NCBI GenBank assembly: GCA_964370395.1
Contig: CAYJIZ010000002.1
Location: forward strand, 93,345 to 157,344
Direction: 5' to 3'
Length of the DNA: 64,000 nt
Source of the DNA: JBGUVL01 sp964370395
GTDB taxonomy: Bacteria; Bacillota_I; Bacilli_A; Erysipelotrichales; Erysipelotrichaceae
In this document: positions 26,340 to 34,981 of the stretch, piece by piece
Layout of the letters: each line of letters starts with the position of its first letter
How positions within the stretch are numbered: position 1 is the first letter of the stretch
The notes under the pieces: model-generated
The model's input: the letters and a program-made list of their open reading frames with translations, nothing else
What the model was told of the DNA's origin: nothing
The model's database searches: none
Made by a program: the position numbers and the translations under genes

Positions 26340-26507
26340 CCTCCTTATTGTTTCACTTTTCGTAAAACAATAACAGTACAAATCATCATAGTGGGGTGTC
26401 CATACTTACGATATCTTCGCTCTTTAGGCAGCCGAGTTACACAATATCCCGCAAATGCGTTATGAACGCCTACAACCTGACTTTGCATGCTGCTATCATT
26501 TTGACGC
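26340..26507 (-). promoter_or_regulatory. Structured 5' leader of rpsD, candidate S4 autoregulatory element
   Basis: The transcript from the predicted promoter has about 170 untranslated bases. Its last part is a 10-bp hairpin (26347-26356 with 26362-26371 on the minus strand, loop GAAAA, one U-G pair) that abuts the AAGGAGG ribosome binding site. S4 in B. subtilis represses through its own leader, so this is a good candidate for the same control; the fold upstream is not resolved by eye. Confidence 0.6.
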
Positions 26508-26513
26508 TTATTT

Positions 26514-26542
26514 ATTATATTAAATGTCTAATATAAAGTCAA
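26514..26542 (-). promoter_or_regulatory. Promoter of rpsD
   Basis: On the minus strand: TTGACT (26537-26542), 17-base spacer, perfect TATAAT (26514-26519). Confidence 0.85.
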
Positions 26543-26648
26543 TTGTTTATTTATTTTTCTAGTTTTATAGCGTATAATTTAATCATGGAAAGGTTATAAA
26601 AAAATAGTGTGTTCTATCTAAAATAATTGCTAAAAAAAGCAAAGAATA

Positions 26649-26657
26649 TGATACAAT
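26649..26657 (+). promoter_or_regulatory. Extended -10 promoter of ezrA
   Basis: TGATACAAT (26649-26657) is an extended -10; TTGCTA at 26627 is a possible -35 with a long 19-base spacer. Confidence 0.5.
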
Positions 26658-26677
26658 AGATACAGCGAGGTGTGATT

Positions 26678-28420
26678 ATGAGTGACTTTATTACGAAATT
26701 AAAAAGCATGGTTACGTTAGATATGATAATGATAGGATTGGTAGCTATTGCAGCTATCCTTGTGATAACAATTGTGATGCGTTATTTACGCATTAAAAAG
26801 GTACGTCGCGAATTGGAAGATTTGGAGTTGAAGTACAATGAATTAAAGGGGTATCCACTTTCTTTTAAATTGAATAAAGCAATTGCTTTGTCGAAGGTGA
26901 ATAAAACCATTTTAGAACAAGTGGGCGTATACCAAAAGCAATATGATGAAGTGCAAGACAAATTAAAAGAATTTAGTGTCTTGTTAGCAGAGATCGATGA
27001 TTTTGTTTATTCGAAGAAAATAAAGAAGGCAAGTGTTAAAATTACAGAAGTAAATAGTATCATTGCTGATACTAGCAATGCTGTTTATGAAATTAGCACT
27101 TTACTTGATGATGTATTAGAACAAGAAAGTACGCAGCGTGCTAATATCAACACGTTGAAGAATAGTTTTCGCGAAAGCAAACGTATGTTACACGATAATC
27201 GAGGAAGTTATCGTCAAAGTATAGAATACTTGGATGACTTCGTTTCACAAATTGAGAATATGTTCTCTATTTTTGAAGAATGGATGTTTGCTTCTGAATT
27301 TAATAAAGCGAGCGACAAACAACAAGAGATCAAAGAATCACTTGCTGATTTGGAGTTTTATTTAGAGTCGTTGCCAAGTTTATACGAAAAGGCGACAATT
27401 GCCCTTCCTGGACGCATTGATGAACTTAAGATGTTATGTTCTAGCTGTTCACAAAAAGGGGTATACTTGGAACATTTAGAAATTGATAAAAACATTGAAG
27501 TGTTACATGACTTATTAAGTGACAGTTTAATGAAAATGAGTAAATGTAATTTGGAACGCATCCCTGATGTGTTGGTAGATTGTGAAACGCGTTTGACTAA
27601 TTTACTTGCTGAAGTAGAGCAAGAAGAACATTCATGTGAAGTAGTAAGTACGAAAGTCAATGCATTATTTGTACGCATTAAAGATTTGAATACAAAAGTG
27701 CAAGGAATTCGTGAAGTATACGAACGTGTAAATGAGCGTTTTGGATTTGAAAAATTAGGAGCGACATTAGTTCAAATTGACGATGAGTTAGACAAATTAA
27801 ATGAAATGCGCTTTAAATTAGAAAATGTCATTAGTAACAATAGTGTCCCTTTTTCTACTTTGATGATTTCTTATAATGAAGTGGTAGAAAGTACAGACAA
27901 GATTGAAGCCATGACAAAAGAATTGAAAGTGAAATTAGACAATGCGACAAGTGATGAAGAACGTGCGAAAAAACAACTTGTAAAATTACAGTTGATCGTA
28001 AATGAAATGCGTATTAAAATTGCGAAGCATCGTTTGCCATCAATGGATAGCAAATACGATGAAGACATTCGCAACGCCAATGTTTTTATTGAAGACATCA
28101 AAGAGATTCTTGATGAAGTACCTCTTAATGTAGAGAAGTTAAATGCGAAATTAAAAGAAGCGATCGATTATATTTATACGCTTTACAACAGTGTTAATAA
28201 TTTAGTCGGTATGGCAATTATGGTAGAAAACGCAATTGTGTTTGGAAACAAGTATCGTAGCGAATACGTTGAGATTGATTCTGAATTAACAAGAGCTGAA
28301 TTATGTTTCACAAATGGGCAATATACGAAAGCATTAAAAATTGCTATTTCAGCAATCGAACGTTTGCACCCAGGAACATATGAGAATTTATTGAAAGAAG
28401 GAGAAAGAGCGAATGCCTAA
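26678..28420 (+). CDS. ezrA: Septation ring formation regulator EzrA
   Basis: The 580-residue protein has a single N-terminal membrane anchor (about residues 17-37), then basic residues (RYLRIKKVRR) and a long spectrin-like coiled-coil cytoplasmic region, as in EzrA (562 residues in B. subtilis). EzrA limits FtsZ ring formation to mid-cell and links division to wall synthesis. Synteny with a cysteine desulfurase and thiI immediately downstream supports the call. The ATG at 26678 with SD GAGGTG is preferred to the GTG at 26672. Confidence 0.9.
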   Translation: MSDFITKLKSMVTLDMIMIGLVAIAAILVITIVMRYLRIKKVRRELEDLELKYNELKGYPLSFKLNKAIALSKVNKTILEQVGVYQKQYDEVQDKLKEFSVLLAEIDDFVYSKKIKKASVKITEVNSIIADTSNAVYEISTLLDDVLEQESTQRANINTLKNSFRESKRMLHDNRGSYRQSIEYLDDFVSQIENMFSIFEEWMFASEFNKASDKQQEIKESLADLEFYLESLPSLYEKATIALPGRIDELKMLCSSCSQKGVYLEHLEIDKNIEVLHDLLSDSLMKMSKCNLERIPDVLVDCETRLTNLLAEVEQEEHSCEVVSTKVNALFVRIKDLNTKVQGIREVYERVNERFGFEKLGATLVQIDDELDKLNEMRFKLENVISNNSVPFSTLMISYNEVVESTDKIEAMTKELKVKLDNATSDEERAKKQLVKLQLIVNEMRIKIAKHRLPSMDSKYDEDIRNANVFIEDIKEILDEVPLNVEKLNAKLKEAIDYIYTLYNSVNNLVGMAIMVENAIVFGNKYRSEYVEIDSELTRAELCFTNGQYTKALKIAISAIERLHPGTYENLLKEGERANA

Positions 28421-29552
28421 TCAAGTTTTTCTTGATTATGCCTCTAGTACACCTGTTGAAGATGAAATTTATACGGCTTATACGAAATTAGTGAAATCGT
28501 GCTTCGTCAATTCGGAAGCGGTCTACCAAGCAGGTAGTGAAGTGAATAAACTAGTGGAAACGAGTCGTAAACAAGTTGCGAAACTATTGGATGTGAAGGT
28601 GGATGAAATCATTTTTACTTCTGGAGCAAGTGAAGCGAATAGTATGGCAATCAAAGGTTATGCACTTGCTAACCAGCACAAAGGAAAGCATATTATTTCA
28701 AGTGCAATGGAACATTCAAGTGTTTACAATAGTATTCAACAATTACAACGTTACTTCGATTTTGAGGTAACGTTGTTGCCTGTTCAACAGGATGGAAGAG
28801 TTGCATTATCAGATTTAAAGGCTGCGATGAGAGACGATACGATTCTTGTTAGTATGATGGCAGTCAATAACGAAATAGGAAGTATACAAGATATTGAAGC
28901 AATAAGTGAAATCGTACATCAAAAAGTAAAAGCAAAATTGCATGTTGATGCGGTACAAAGTATTGGGAAAGTGGATTTTCATTTTTCTCTTTGTGATATG
29001 GTAAGCATAACAGCTCATAAATTATATGGTGTAAAAGGTTGTGGGGTTTTATACAAAAAACACAATGTTGAGATGATGCCATTAATTAATGGTGGACAAC
29101 AAGAATATGGATTGCGTGGGGGAACATTGAATGCGCCTGCTTGTATCTTGTTTGCGAAAACGTTACGTATGGCAATGCATGCCAAACAAGAACATTATGC
29201 TTATGTACAAACATTGAATGATTATTTGCGTTCTGCTTTACAAGATATAGAAAGCATTCACATTAATTCACCAAAGGATGGATGTCCTTATATTTTAAAT
29301 TTCTCTTGTACAAGTATAGGAAGTGAAATTATGATGAACGCACTAAATGCAAAGGGAATTTGTGTTTCTACACAAAGTACTTGTTCTTCACGGACGAAAG
29401 CACCTTCGCATACGCTTGTGGCGATGGGATACGATGATAGTATTACATACGGTGCGATACGTGTGAGTTTTTCACATTTGACTACAGAGCAAGAGGTACA
29501 ATATCTCGTTGCTTCATTGAAGGAGATTATTCATGAATTTAGAACAAAATAA
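28413..29552 (+). CDS. nifZ: Cysteine desulfurase (NifS/IscS family, ThiI-partner type)
   Basis: The 379-residue PLP enzyme removes sulfur from cysteine as a protein-bound persulfide. Lys203 in TAHKLYGVKG binds PLP and Cys324 in STQSTCSSRTK is the persulfide-forming residue. SGASEANSMAIKG and AMEHSSV are family signatures. It overlaps ezrA by eight bases and thiI by 20, the same order as B. subtilis ezrA-nifZ-thiI, where this desulfurase is dedicated to ThiI for 4-thiouridine in tRNA. It is therefore more likely a tRNA-thiolation partner than a general Fe-S assembly enzyme. Confidence 0.9.
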   Translation: MPNQVFLDYASSTPVEDEIYTAYTKLVKSCFVNSEAVYQAGSEVNKLVETSRKQVAKLLDVKVDEIIFTSGASEANSMAIKGYALANQHKGKHIISSAMEHSSVYNSIQQLQRYFDFEVTLLPVQQDGRVALSDLKAAMRDDTILVSMMAVNNEIGSIQDIEAISEIVHQKVKAKLHVDAVQSIGKVDFHFSLCDMVSITAHKLYGVKGCGVLYKKHNVEMMPLINGGQQEYGLRGGTLNAPACILFAKTLRMAMHAKQEHYAYVQTLNDYLRSALQDIESIHINSPKDGCPYILNFSCTSIGSEIMMNALNAKGICVSTQSTCSSRTKAPSHTLVAMGYDDSITYGAIRVSFSHLTTEQEVQYLVASLKEIIHEFRTK

Positions 29553-30747
29553 ATTGACGTACAACCATATCTTAGTGAGATATGGAGAGTTGTCGACAAA
29601 AGGGAAGAACAAAAAAGATTTTATCAGCAAATTATTGGGGAACGTGAAAAATGCATTGCGTCCTTTTGCGAATCTTACATATGAAAAAACACATGATCGT
29701 TTGTACATCTTGTTGAATGGAGAAGACCCAGAAGAAGTGAGTGCGAAATTGAAAATGGTATTTGGTATTTCTAGTTTTTCACTAGCTATTAAAATCGATT
29801 CTGATTTGGACAAGATGAAACAAGTTGCATTACAAATAGCGCAAGAAAGTGATGCGAAGACATTTAAGATTGATACGCGTCGTCATCATAAACCATTTTT
29901 GTATTCAAGTGATGAAATCAATCGTGCTTGTGCGACTGATATTTTAATAAACACAGATTTAAAAGTAAATGTAAAACAACCAGAACTTCGTATTTCGATT
30001 GAAGTTCGTGAGTTTCATACTTACATTATGACAAATAAAATCAAAGGAGCAGGTGGTTATCCTGTAGGAGTGAATGGAAAAGCGTTGGTGATGTTATCAG
30101 GTGGAATCGATTCTCCTGTAGCCTGTTTTGAAACGATGAAACGTGGAGTTGCGATTGAATGTATTCACTATGCATCGCCTCCTTATACAAGTGATCGCTC
30201 ACTTGACAAAGTAAAAGAGTTAGCATCGATTATTGCAGCATGCCAAGGTCACATTCGTTTGCATATTGTTCCATTTACTGCGATGCAGTTGGAAATCTAC
30301 AAACAGTGTGATGAAAGTTACTGTATTACGATTATGCGTCGTATGATGTACCGTATGGCACAAATGGTGTGTGAAAAACAGAAGTGTTTGGCAATCGTAA
30401 ATGGAGAAAGTTTAGGCCAAGTTGCGTCACAAACACTAGAAAGTATGAATGTGATTAATCATGTGGTTTCGATTCCAGTGCTTCGACCTGTTGTGTGTAT
30501 GGATAAATTAGAAATTATTGATATTGCACAAAAGATTGGTACGTATGAAGTGAGTATTCAACCTTTTGAAGATTGCTGTACAATTTTCACACCGAAAAAT
30601 CCAGTAACAAAACCAACGTTACAAAAAGCAGAACGAATGGAAGCTCGATTTGAATATGATACATTATTAAATGATGCGATTGCGCAAATGGAATCAATGA
30701 ATATTTACGCGCAAAGAAAAGATGAAGTAGACCAAGATTTATTTTAA
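29533..30747 (+). CDS. thiI: tRNA 4-thiouridine synthase ThiI
   Basis: The 404-residue enzyme adenylates U8 of tRNA and inserts sulfur to make 4-thiouridine, and in some bacteria also supplies thiazole sulfur. Order: ferredoxin-like NFLD and THUMP domain (about 1-165), then the PP-loop ATPase with SGGIDS (189-194). The C-terminal rhodanese domain of the E. coli enzyme is absent, as in Bacillus, so sulfur must come directly from the adjacent desulfurase. A Cys-containing DCCTIF lies in the C-terminal part. SD AAGGAG inside the desulfurase gene. Confidence 0.95.
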   Translation: MNLEQNKLTYNHILVRYGELSTKGKNKKDFISKLLGNVKNALRPFANLTYEKTHDRLYILLNGEDPEEVSAKLKMVFGISSFSLAIKIDSDLDKMKQVALQIAQESDAKTFKIDTRRHHKPFLYSSDEINRACATDILINTDLKVNVKQPELRISIEVREFHTYIMTNKIKGAGGYPVGVNGKALVMLSGGIDSPVACFETMKRGVAIECIHYASPPYTSDRSLDKVKELASIIAACQGHIRLHIVPFTAMQLEIYKQCDESYCITIMRRMMYRMAQMVCEKQKCLAIVNGESLGQVASQTLESMNVINHVVSIPVLRPVVCMDKLEIIDIAQKIGTYEVSIQPFEDCCTIFTPKNPVTKPTLQKAERMEARFEYDTLLNDAIAQMESMNIYAQRKDEVDQDLF

Positions 30748-30752
30748 TACTT

Positions 30753-30773
30753 GCCCCTTGTGGGCTTTTTCTT
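30753..30773 (+). terminator. Terminator after thiI
   Basis: GCCC-CTTGT-GGGC (30753-30765) followed by TTTTTCTTT. Confidence 0.65.
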
Positions 30774-30796
30774 TATGATTAAGAAGAGGTGAAAGA

Positions 30797-31582
30797 ATGT
30801 TACGATGCCCAGTTTGTAAAAGTGAGATACAAAAGAAAGAAAAACAATATGTATGTGTGAACAATCATAGTTTTGATATAGCGAAACAAGGATATACGAA
30901 TGTCTATTTGAAATCAAGCCAACATAGTGGTGACAACAAACAGATGGTAGAATCACGTACTTCTTTTTTAAACATGCAATATTACCAACCTCTATGTGAT
31001 GCAATCATTGCATTGATACAAGAGTTAGGCTGCTCTACGATGGTTGATGCAGGTTGTGGAGAAGGATACTACACAAATCAGATGAAACAATATATTGATA
31101 CAATCTATGCGTTTGATTTAAGTAAAGATGCATTAAAGTATGCAGCAAGACAAAATCCTAATGTTCATTATTTTTTATCGAGTATTTTTGATTTGCCTAT
31201 TGCGGATGCGAGTGTCGATTTGATTACGAATGTTTTTGCACCATGTGCTGACGAAGAGTTTCATCGTATTCTTAAAAATGAGGGGTATTTAATTAAAGTG
31301 GATCCAAATGTAATGCATTTGCATGAAATGAAGGAAGTGCTTTATGATGATGTTCAAGACAATGAGGTTCTTGCAATACAAGTAGATGGGTTTACGTTAG
31401 TAACTCACAAAGAAGTTTCTTTTATGATGGATTTGGATCAAAAGGGAATTGAGGCTCTTTATAAAATGACTCCTTATTCTTATAAGAGTAAAAAAGAGAG
31501 AAGTGAAGTATTGCTTCAATTACCAAAGTTAAGCTGTGTTGCTTCGTTTATTATCTATGTGTTTAAAAAGGGAAATGATTGA
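30797..31582 (+). CDS. rlmA: 23S rRNA (guanine-N1-)-methyltransferase, RlmA family
   Basis: The 261-residue protein starts with a zinc-finger motif CPVCKSEI...CVNNH typical of RlmA, followed by the linker sequence SFDIAKQGYTNVYL. A class I SAM-binding fold then has VDAGCGEGYYT as motif I. RlmA(I) methylates G745 and RlmA(II) G748 of 23S rRNA; Gram-positives usually have the second type, which influences macrolide binding. SD GAAGAGGTG. It stands alone between two terminators. Confidence 0.88.
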   Translation: MLRCPVCKSEIQKKEKQYVCVNNHSFDIAKQGYTNVYLKSSQHSGDNKQMVESRTSFLNMQYYQPLCDAIIALIQELGCSTMVDAGCGEGYYTNQMKQYIDTIYAFDLSKDALKYAARQNPNVHYFLSSIFDLPIADASVDLITNVFAPCADEEFHRILKNEGYLIKVDPNVMHLHEMKEVLYDDVQDNEVLAIQVDGFTLVTHKEVSFMMDLDQKGIEALYKMTPYSYKSKKERSEVLLQLPKLSCVASFIIYVFKKGND

Positions 31583-31599
31583 TTTTGAAAGAAAAACAG

Positions 31600-31661
31600 G
31601 AAGTGAAAATAATTTTCATTATTTTTCAAAAAATAATGATAGCATTTTCACTTCTTTTTTT
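31600..31661 (+). terminator. Strong long-stem terminator after rlmA, ahead of ilvB
   Basis: GAAGTGAAAAT (31600-31610) pairs perfectly with ATTTTCACTTC (31644-31654). An inner perfect 11-bp stem pairs 31616-31626 with 31629-31639. A seven-T tract follows. Confidence 0.85.
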
Positions 31662-31662
31662 G

Positions 31663-31668
31663 TATAAT
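31663..31668 (+). promoter_or_regulatory. -10 box of the ilv operon
   Basis: A perfect TATAAT begins one base after the T tract of the rlmA terminator. No good -35 is seen at normal spacing, so the promoter may need an activator. Confidence 0.5.
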
Positions 31669-31730
31669 ATTGGGTATATACATATTAAAAGTGAAAAAAG
31701 CTTTTATTTGGCTTATAAGGGGTGAGTTAT

Positions 31731-33392
31731 ATGCAGTTAAATGGGTCACAAATGATTTTAGAAGTAATGCTTGAACATGGTGTGGACACTATCTTTGGAT
31801 ATCCAGGTGGAACAATTCTGAATGTCTATGATGCGTTATACGATTACAAAGATAAAATTACGCATATTCTAACAGCACATGAACAAGGAGCTGCCCATGC
31901 GGCAGATGGTTATGCAAGAGCAAGTGGAAAAACAGGTGTTGTATTTGCAACAAGTGGTCCAGGAGCAACGAACTTAGTAACAGGAATTGCAACAGCGTTT
32001 ATGGACAGTGTTCCAATGGTTGCGATTACTGCTAATGTAGCTTCGAATTTAATTGGTCGTGATGCGTTTCAAGAAATTTGTATTACTGGGGTTACCTTAC
32101 CTATTACCAAACACAATTTCTTCGTGAATCGCATTGAGGATTTGTTGCCGACACTTCGTGCTGCATTTCGAATTGCGAATGAGGGTCGTAAAGGTCCCGT
32201 TTTGGTAGATATTACAAAGGATGTAACAGCTGCGATGGCAGAATATGTTGCGCAAAAACCAGAACCGGTTAAAAAATTAGCAAAACCGCCACAGTTTGTG
32301 ATGGATGAAATTGCGCTTTTGATTAAAACGTGCAAACGTCCTATCGTGTATTTTGGTGGAGGTGTTGTTTCAAGTGGTGCAGCCAAAGAGTTTGTCGAGT
32401 TAATTGAAAAGACAAAAATGTATGCTACGCATACGATTATGGGTACAGGTGTATTAGGATTTGATCATACACACAACTTGGGAATGCTTGGAATGCATGG
32501 TAAAGTGGCTGCTAACGCAGCAATCCAACATGCTGACTTAGTAATTGCGATTGGAACGCGTTTTTCTGATCGTGTAGCTTTGAATACAGATAACTTTGCG
32601 AAAGATGCAGTTCGAGTTCAAATCGATATTGACAATAGTGAATTAGGTAAAAATGTTAATGTTGATTTAGGAATTGTAGCAGATAGTAAAGTGGCTTTAA
32701 AAATGTTGCTTCCATTAGTAGAAGAGCATGAGCACAAAGAGTGGGATGAATACATTCAACGTCAATTGGGTCGCGAACGTGTTGTTAAAGCGAAAAAAGA
32801 CAACTTACATCCAAGTGAAATTATCACTGCGATTTGTGATTTGACTGACAAAGAAACAATTTATACGACTGATGTTGGGCAACACCAAATGTGGGCTGCA
32901 CAATACGTAAAACACAATAAAACAAAACAGTTTATCACGAGTGGTGGACTTGGAACGATGGGATTTGGTTATGGTGCAGCAATCGGTGCACAAATGGCCC
33001 ATCCTAAAAAACGCGTTGTACATATTACTGGAGATGGAAGTTTCCATATGAATATGAATGAAGCGAGTACAGCGGTATCGCAAGAATTACCGATTATTAC
33101 GGTAATCTTAAATAACAAAGTGCTTGGTATGGTTTACCAATGGCAAGGTGTGTTCTACCAACGTCGTTATTCACAAACAACGGTGAAAAAAGGTAGTGAT
33201 TACGTAAAACTAGCAGAAGGATTTGGTGCTGTTGGGTATCGTGCAACCACACTTGATGAATTTAAGGATGTATACAAGAAAGCATTGAAAGAAAAAGGTC
33301 CTGTATGGATTGAATGTGTAATTGATAAAGAAGAACGTGTTTTACCGATGATTCCAAATGGTGGAACTGTTGAAGATATCATTGTTGATTAG
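31731..33392 (+). CDS. ilvB: Acetolactate synthase large (catalytic) subunit
   Basis: The 553-residue ThDP enzyme condenses two pyruvates to acetolactate, or pyruvate with 2-oxobutyrate to acetohydroxybutyrate, the first common step to valine, leucine and isoleucine. The N-terminal domain has FGYPGG and the catalytic Glu in LTAHEQGAAH; the C-terminal ThDP/Mg motif runs from GDGSFHMN to ILNNK. A biosynthetic (FAD-type) enzyme is supported by the adjacent regulatory subunit. ATG at 31731 with SD AAGGGGTG is preferred to GTG at 31722. It is the first gene of ilvB-ilvH-ilvC-ilvD. Confidence 0.96.
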   Translation: MQLNGSQMILEVMLEHGVDTIFGYPGGTILNVYDALYDYKDKITHILTAHEQGAAHAADGYARASGKTGVVFATSGPGATNLVTGIATAFMDSVPMVAITANVASNLIGRDAFQEICITGVTLPITKHNFFVNRIEDLLPTLRAAFRIANEGRKGPVLVDITKDVTAAMAEYVAQKPEPVKKLAKPPQFVMDEIALLIKTCKRPIVYFGGGVVSSGAAKEFVELIEKTKMYATHTIMGTGVLGFDHTHNLGMLGMHGKVAANAAIQHADLVIAIGTRFSDRVALNTDNFAKDAVRVQIDIDNSELGKNVNVDLGIVADSKVALKMLLPLVEEHEHKEWDEYIQRQLGRERVVKAKKDNLHPSEIITAICDLTDKETIYTTDVGQHQMWAAQYVKHNKTKQFITSGGLGTMGFGYGAAIGAQMAHPKKRVVHITGDGSFHMNMNEASTAVSQELPIITVILNNKVLGMVYQWQGVFYQRRYSQTTVKKGSDYVKLAEGFGAVGYRATTLDEFKDVYKKALKEKGPVWIECVIDKEERVLPMIPNGGTVEDIIVD

Positions 33393-33403
33393 GAGGTAGC
33401 AAA

Positions 33404-33913
33404 ATGAGCGAAAAAAAAGAAGTGATTAGTATCTTTGTTGATAACCAATCGAACGTATTAACACGAATTGTAAGTTTGTTTGGGCGTAGAGGTTTCAATA
33501 TTGATTCACTAACAGTATCAGCTACCAATGATCCAAATGTTTCGCGTATTACGATTGTATGTAATGTAACCGATCAATCATTACACCAAATCATTACGCA
33601 AACAGCAAAATTAGAAGTAGTACAAAAAATATTTGTATTAGATAAGGGCAATAGTTTGTATCGCGAATTATTGTTGATGAAAGTAAAAGCAGATAAATCG
33701 AAACGCAGCGCTGTGTTAGAAATCGCAAATATTTATCGCGCGAAAGTAATTGATTTATCAAAAGACAGTATGATTATGGAATTAACAGGAGCTCCTGATA
33801 AGCTAGATGGGTTTATGGAAATCTTATCTTGTTACGATGTGGTAGAAGTATGTCGTACAGGTATTACGGGTATTTCTAGAGGGTTGCCTGAGTGTTCAAA
33901 TGAAGATTATTAA
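33404..33913 (+). CDS. ilvH: Acetolactate synthase small (regulatory) subunit
   Basis: The 169-residue protein has an N-terminal ACT domain (ISIFVDNQSNVLTRIVSLFGRRGFNI) that binds valine for feedback control, and a C-terminal acetolactate-synthase-small domain ending VEVCRTGITGISRG. It is needed for full activity of the large subunit and sits 11 bases after it with the perfect SD AGGAGG. Length matches the ilvH/ilvN-long type of about 160-175 residues. Confidence 0.95.
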   Translation: MSEKKEVISIFVDNQSNVLTRIVSLFGRRGFNIDSLTVSATNDPNVSRITIVCNVTDQSLHQIITQTAKLEVVQKIFVLDKGNSLYRELLLMKVKADKSKRSAVLEIANIYRAKVIDLSKDSMIMELTGAPDKLDGFMEILSCYDVVEVCRTGITGISRGLPECSNEDY

Positions 33914-33931
33914 TTAAAAGGAGAGAAAAAG

Positions 33932-34927
33932 ATGATTAAGAAATATTATGACACAGACTGTAATTTAGGATTATTAGATGGAAAAACGGTAGCCGTAATC
34001 GGTTATGGTTCACAAGGACATGCACATGCACAAAACTTAAAAGATAGTGGTGTTAATGTTGTTGTAGGTTTACGTGAAAACAGTGCAAGTGCTGCAAAAG
34101 CAAAAGAAGCTGGATTGACAGTAATGAGCGTTGAAGATGCTGCAAAAGCTGGGGATTTAGTAATGATGTTAGTACCAGATGAGTTAGCTGCAGATATTTA
34201 CAAAGAAAAAGTAGCACCTAACTTAAGCGAAGGAAACATTTTGATGTTTGCACATGGTTTCAACATTATTTACCAACAAATTCAACCTGCAAAAGACATT
34301 GACGTGATTATGGTTGCTCCTAAAGGGCCTGGTCATACAGTAAGAAGTCAATACGAAGAAGGAAAAGGTGTTCCAAGTTTAATTGCGATTCACCAAGATG
34401 CAAGTGGGAAAGCAAAAGATTACGCGTTGGCTTACGCTTGTGGAATTGGAGCAGGACGTGCTGGAATTTTAGAAACAACATTCAAAGAAGAAACGGAAAC
34501 AGATTTATTCGGTGAACAAGCTGTGCTTTGTGGTGGGGTTTGTGAATTGATGAAAGCTGGTTTTGATACATTAGTGGAAGCTGGATACGAACCAGAAATG
34601 GCATATTTCGAATGTATCCACGAAATGAAGTTAATTGTTGATTTAATTAACTCAGGTGGATTTGATATGATGCGTTACTCTATTTCAAACACTGCAGAAT
34701 ACGGTGATTACAGAACAGGGAAACGTTTGATTACGGAAGACACAAGAAAAGAAATGAAAAAAGTATTGGATGAAATTCAAGATGGAACATTTGCTTCTGA
34801 ATTCATTCAAGAATTCAAAGCTGGTGGACAAGCGAAGTTCTTAGCAACAAGAAAAAGAGAAAGCGAACACTTATTATGTAAAGTGGGAGCAGAACTTCGT
34901 AAAATGATGAGCTGGTTAAAGAAATAA
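33932..34927 (+). CDS. ilvC: Ketol-acid reductoisomerase
   Basis: The 331-residue class I enzyme isomerises and reduces acetolactate to 2,3-dihydroxyisovalerate with NADPH and Mg. The Rossmann motif is GYGSQGHAHAQNL, followed by the cofactor-specificity loop GLRENSASAAKA, and the metal-binding part of the knotted C-terminal domain has DLFGEQAVLCGG and ECIHEMKLIVDL. SD AAAAGGAGAG lies 18 bases after ilvH. A hairpin terminator between ilvC and ilvD may lower expression of the last gene. Confidence 0.97.
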   Translation: MIKKYYDTDCNLGLLDGKTVAVIGYGSQGHAHAQNLKDSGVNVVVGLRENSASAAKAKEAGLTVMSVEDAAKAGDLVMMLVPDELAADIYKEKVAPNLSEGNILMFAHGFNIIYQQIQPAKDIDVIMVAPKGPGHTVRSQYEEGKGVPSLIAIHQDASGKAKDYALAYACGIGAGRAGILETTFKEETETDLFGEQAVLCGGVCELMKAGFDTLVEAGYEPEMAYFECIHEMKLIVDLINSGGFDMMRYSISNTAEYGDYRTGKRLITEDTRKEMKKVLDEIQDGTFASEFIQEFKAGGQAKFLATRKRESEHLLCKVGAELRKMMSWLKK

Positions 34928-34936
34928 AAAATAATT

Positions 34937-34959
34937 AAGAAGGCATTTGCCTTCTTTTT
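34937..34959 (+). terminator. Intra-operon terminator between ilvC and ilvD
   Basis: AAGAAGGC (34937-34944) pairs perfectly with GCCTTCTT (34949-34956) around ATTT, followed by TTT. No separate promoter is evident before ilvD, so readthrough is likely. Confidence 0.7.
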
Positions 34960-34981
34960 ACAATATTGATGAGGTGAAATT

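Noticed and set aside
26382..26677. Additional small gene between rpsD and ezrA
   Set aside because: The roughly 300-base gap is accounted for by the rpsD leader and two divergent promoters; no reading frame with a ribosome binding site was seen.
31611..31625. Possible CodY box upstream of ilvB
   Set aside because: It differs from the AATTTTCWGAAAATT consensus at four positions and is explained by the terminator stem; codY is also absent from its usual locus.
31669..31730. T-box or leader-peptide attenuator for the ilv operon
   Set aside because: The presumed leader is only about 55 bases, with no T-box core and no short reading frame rich in Leu, Ile or Val codons.
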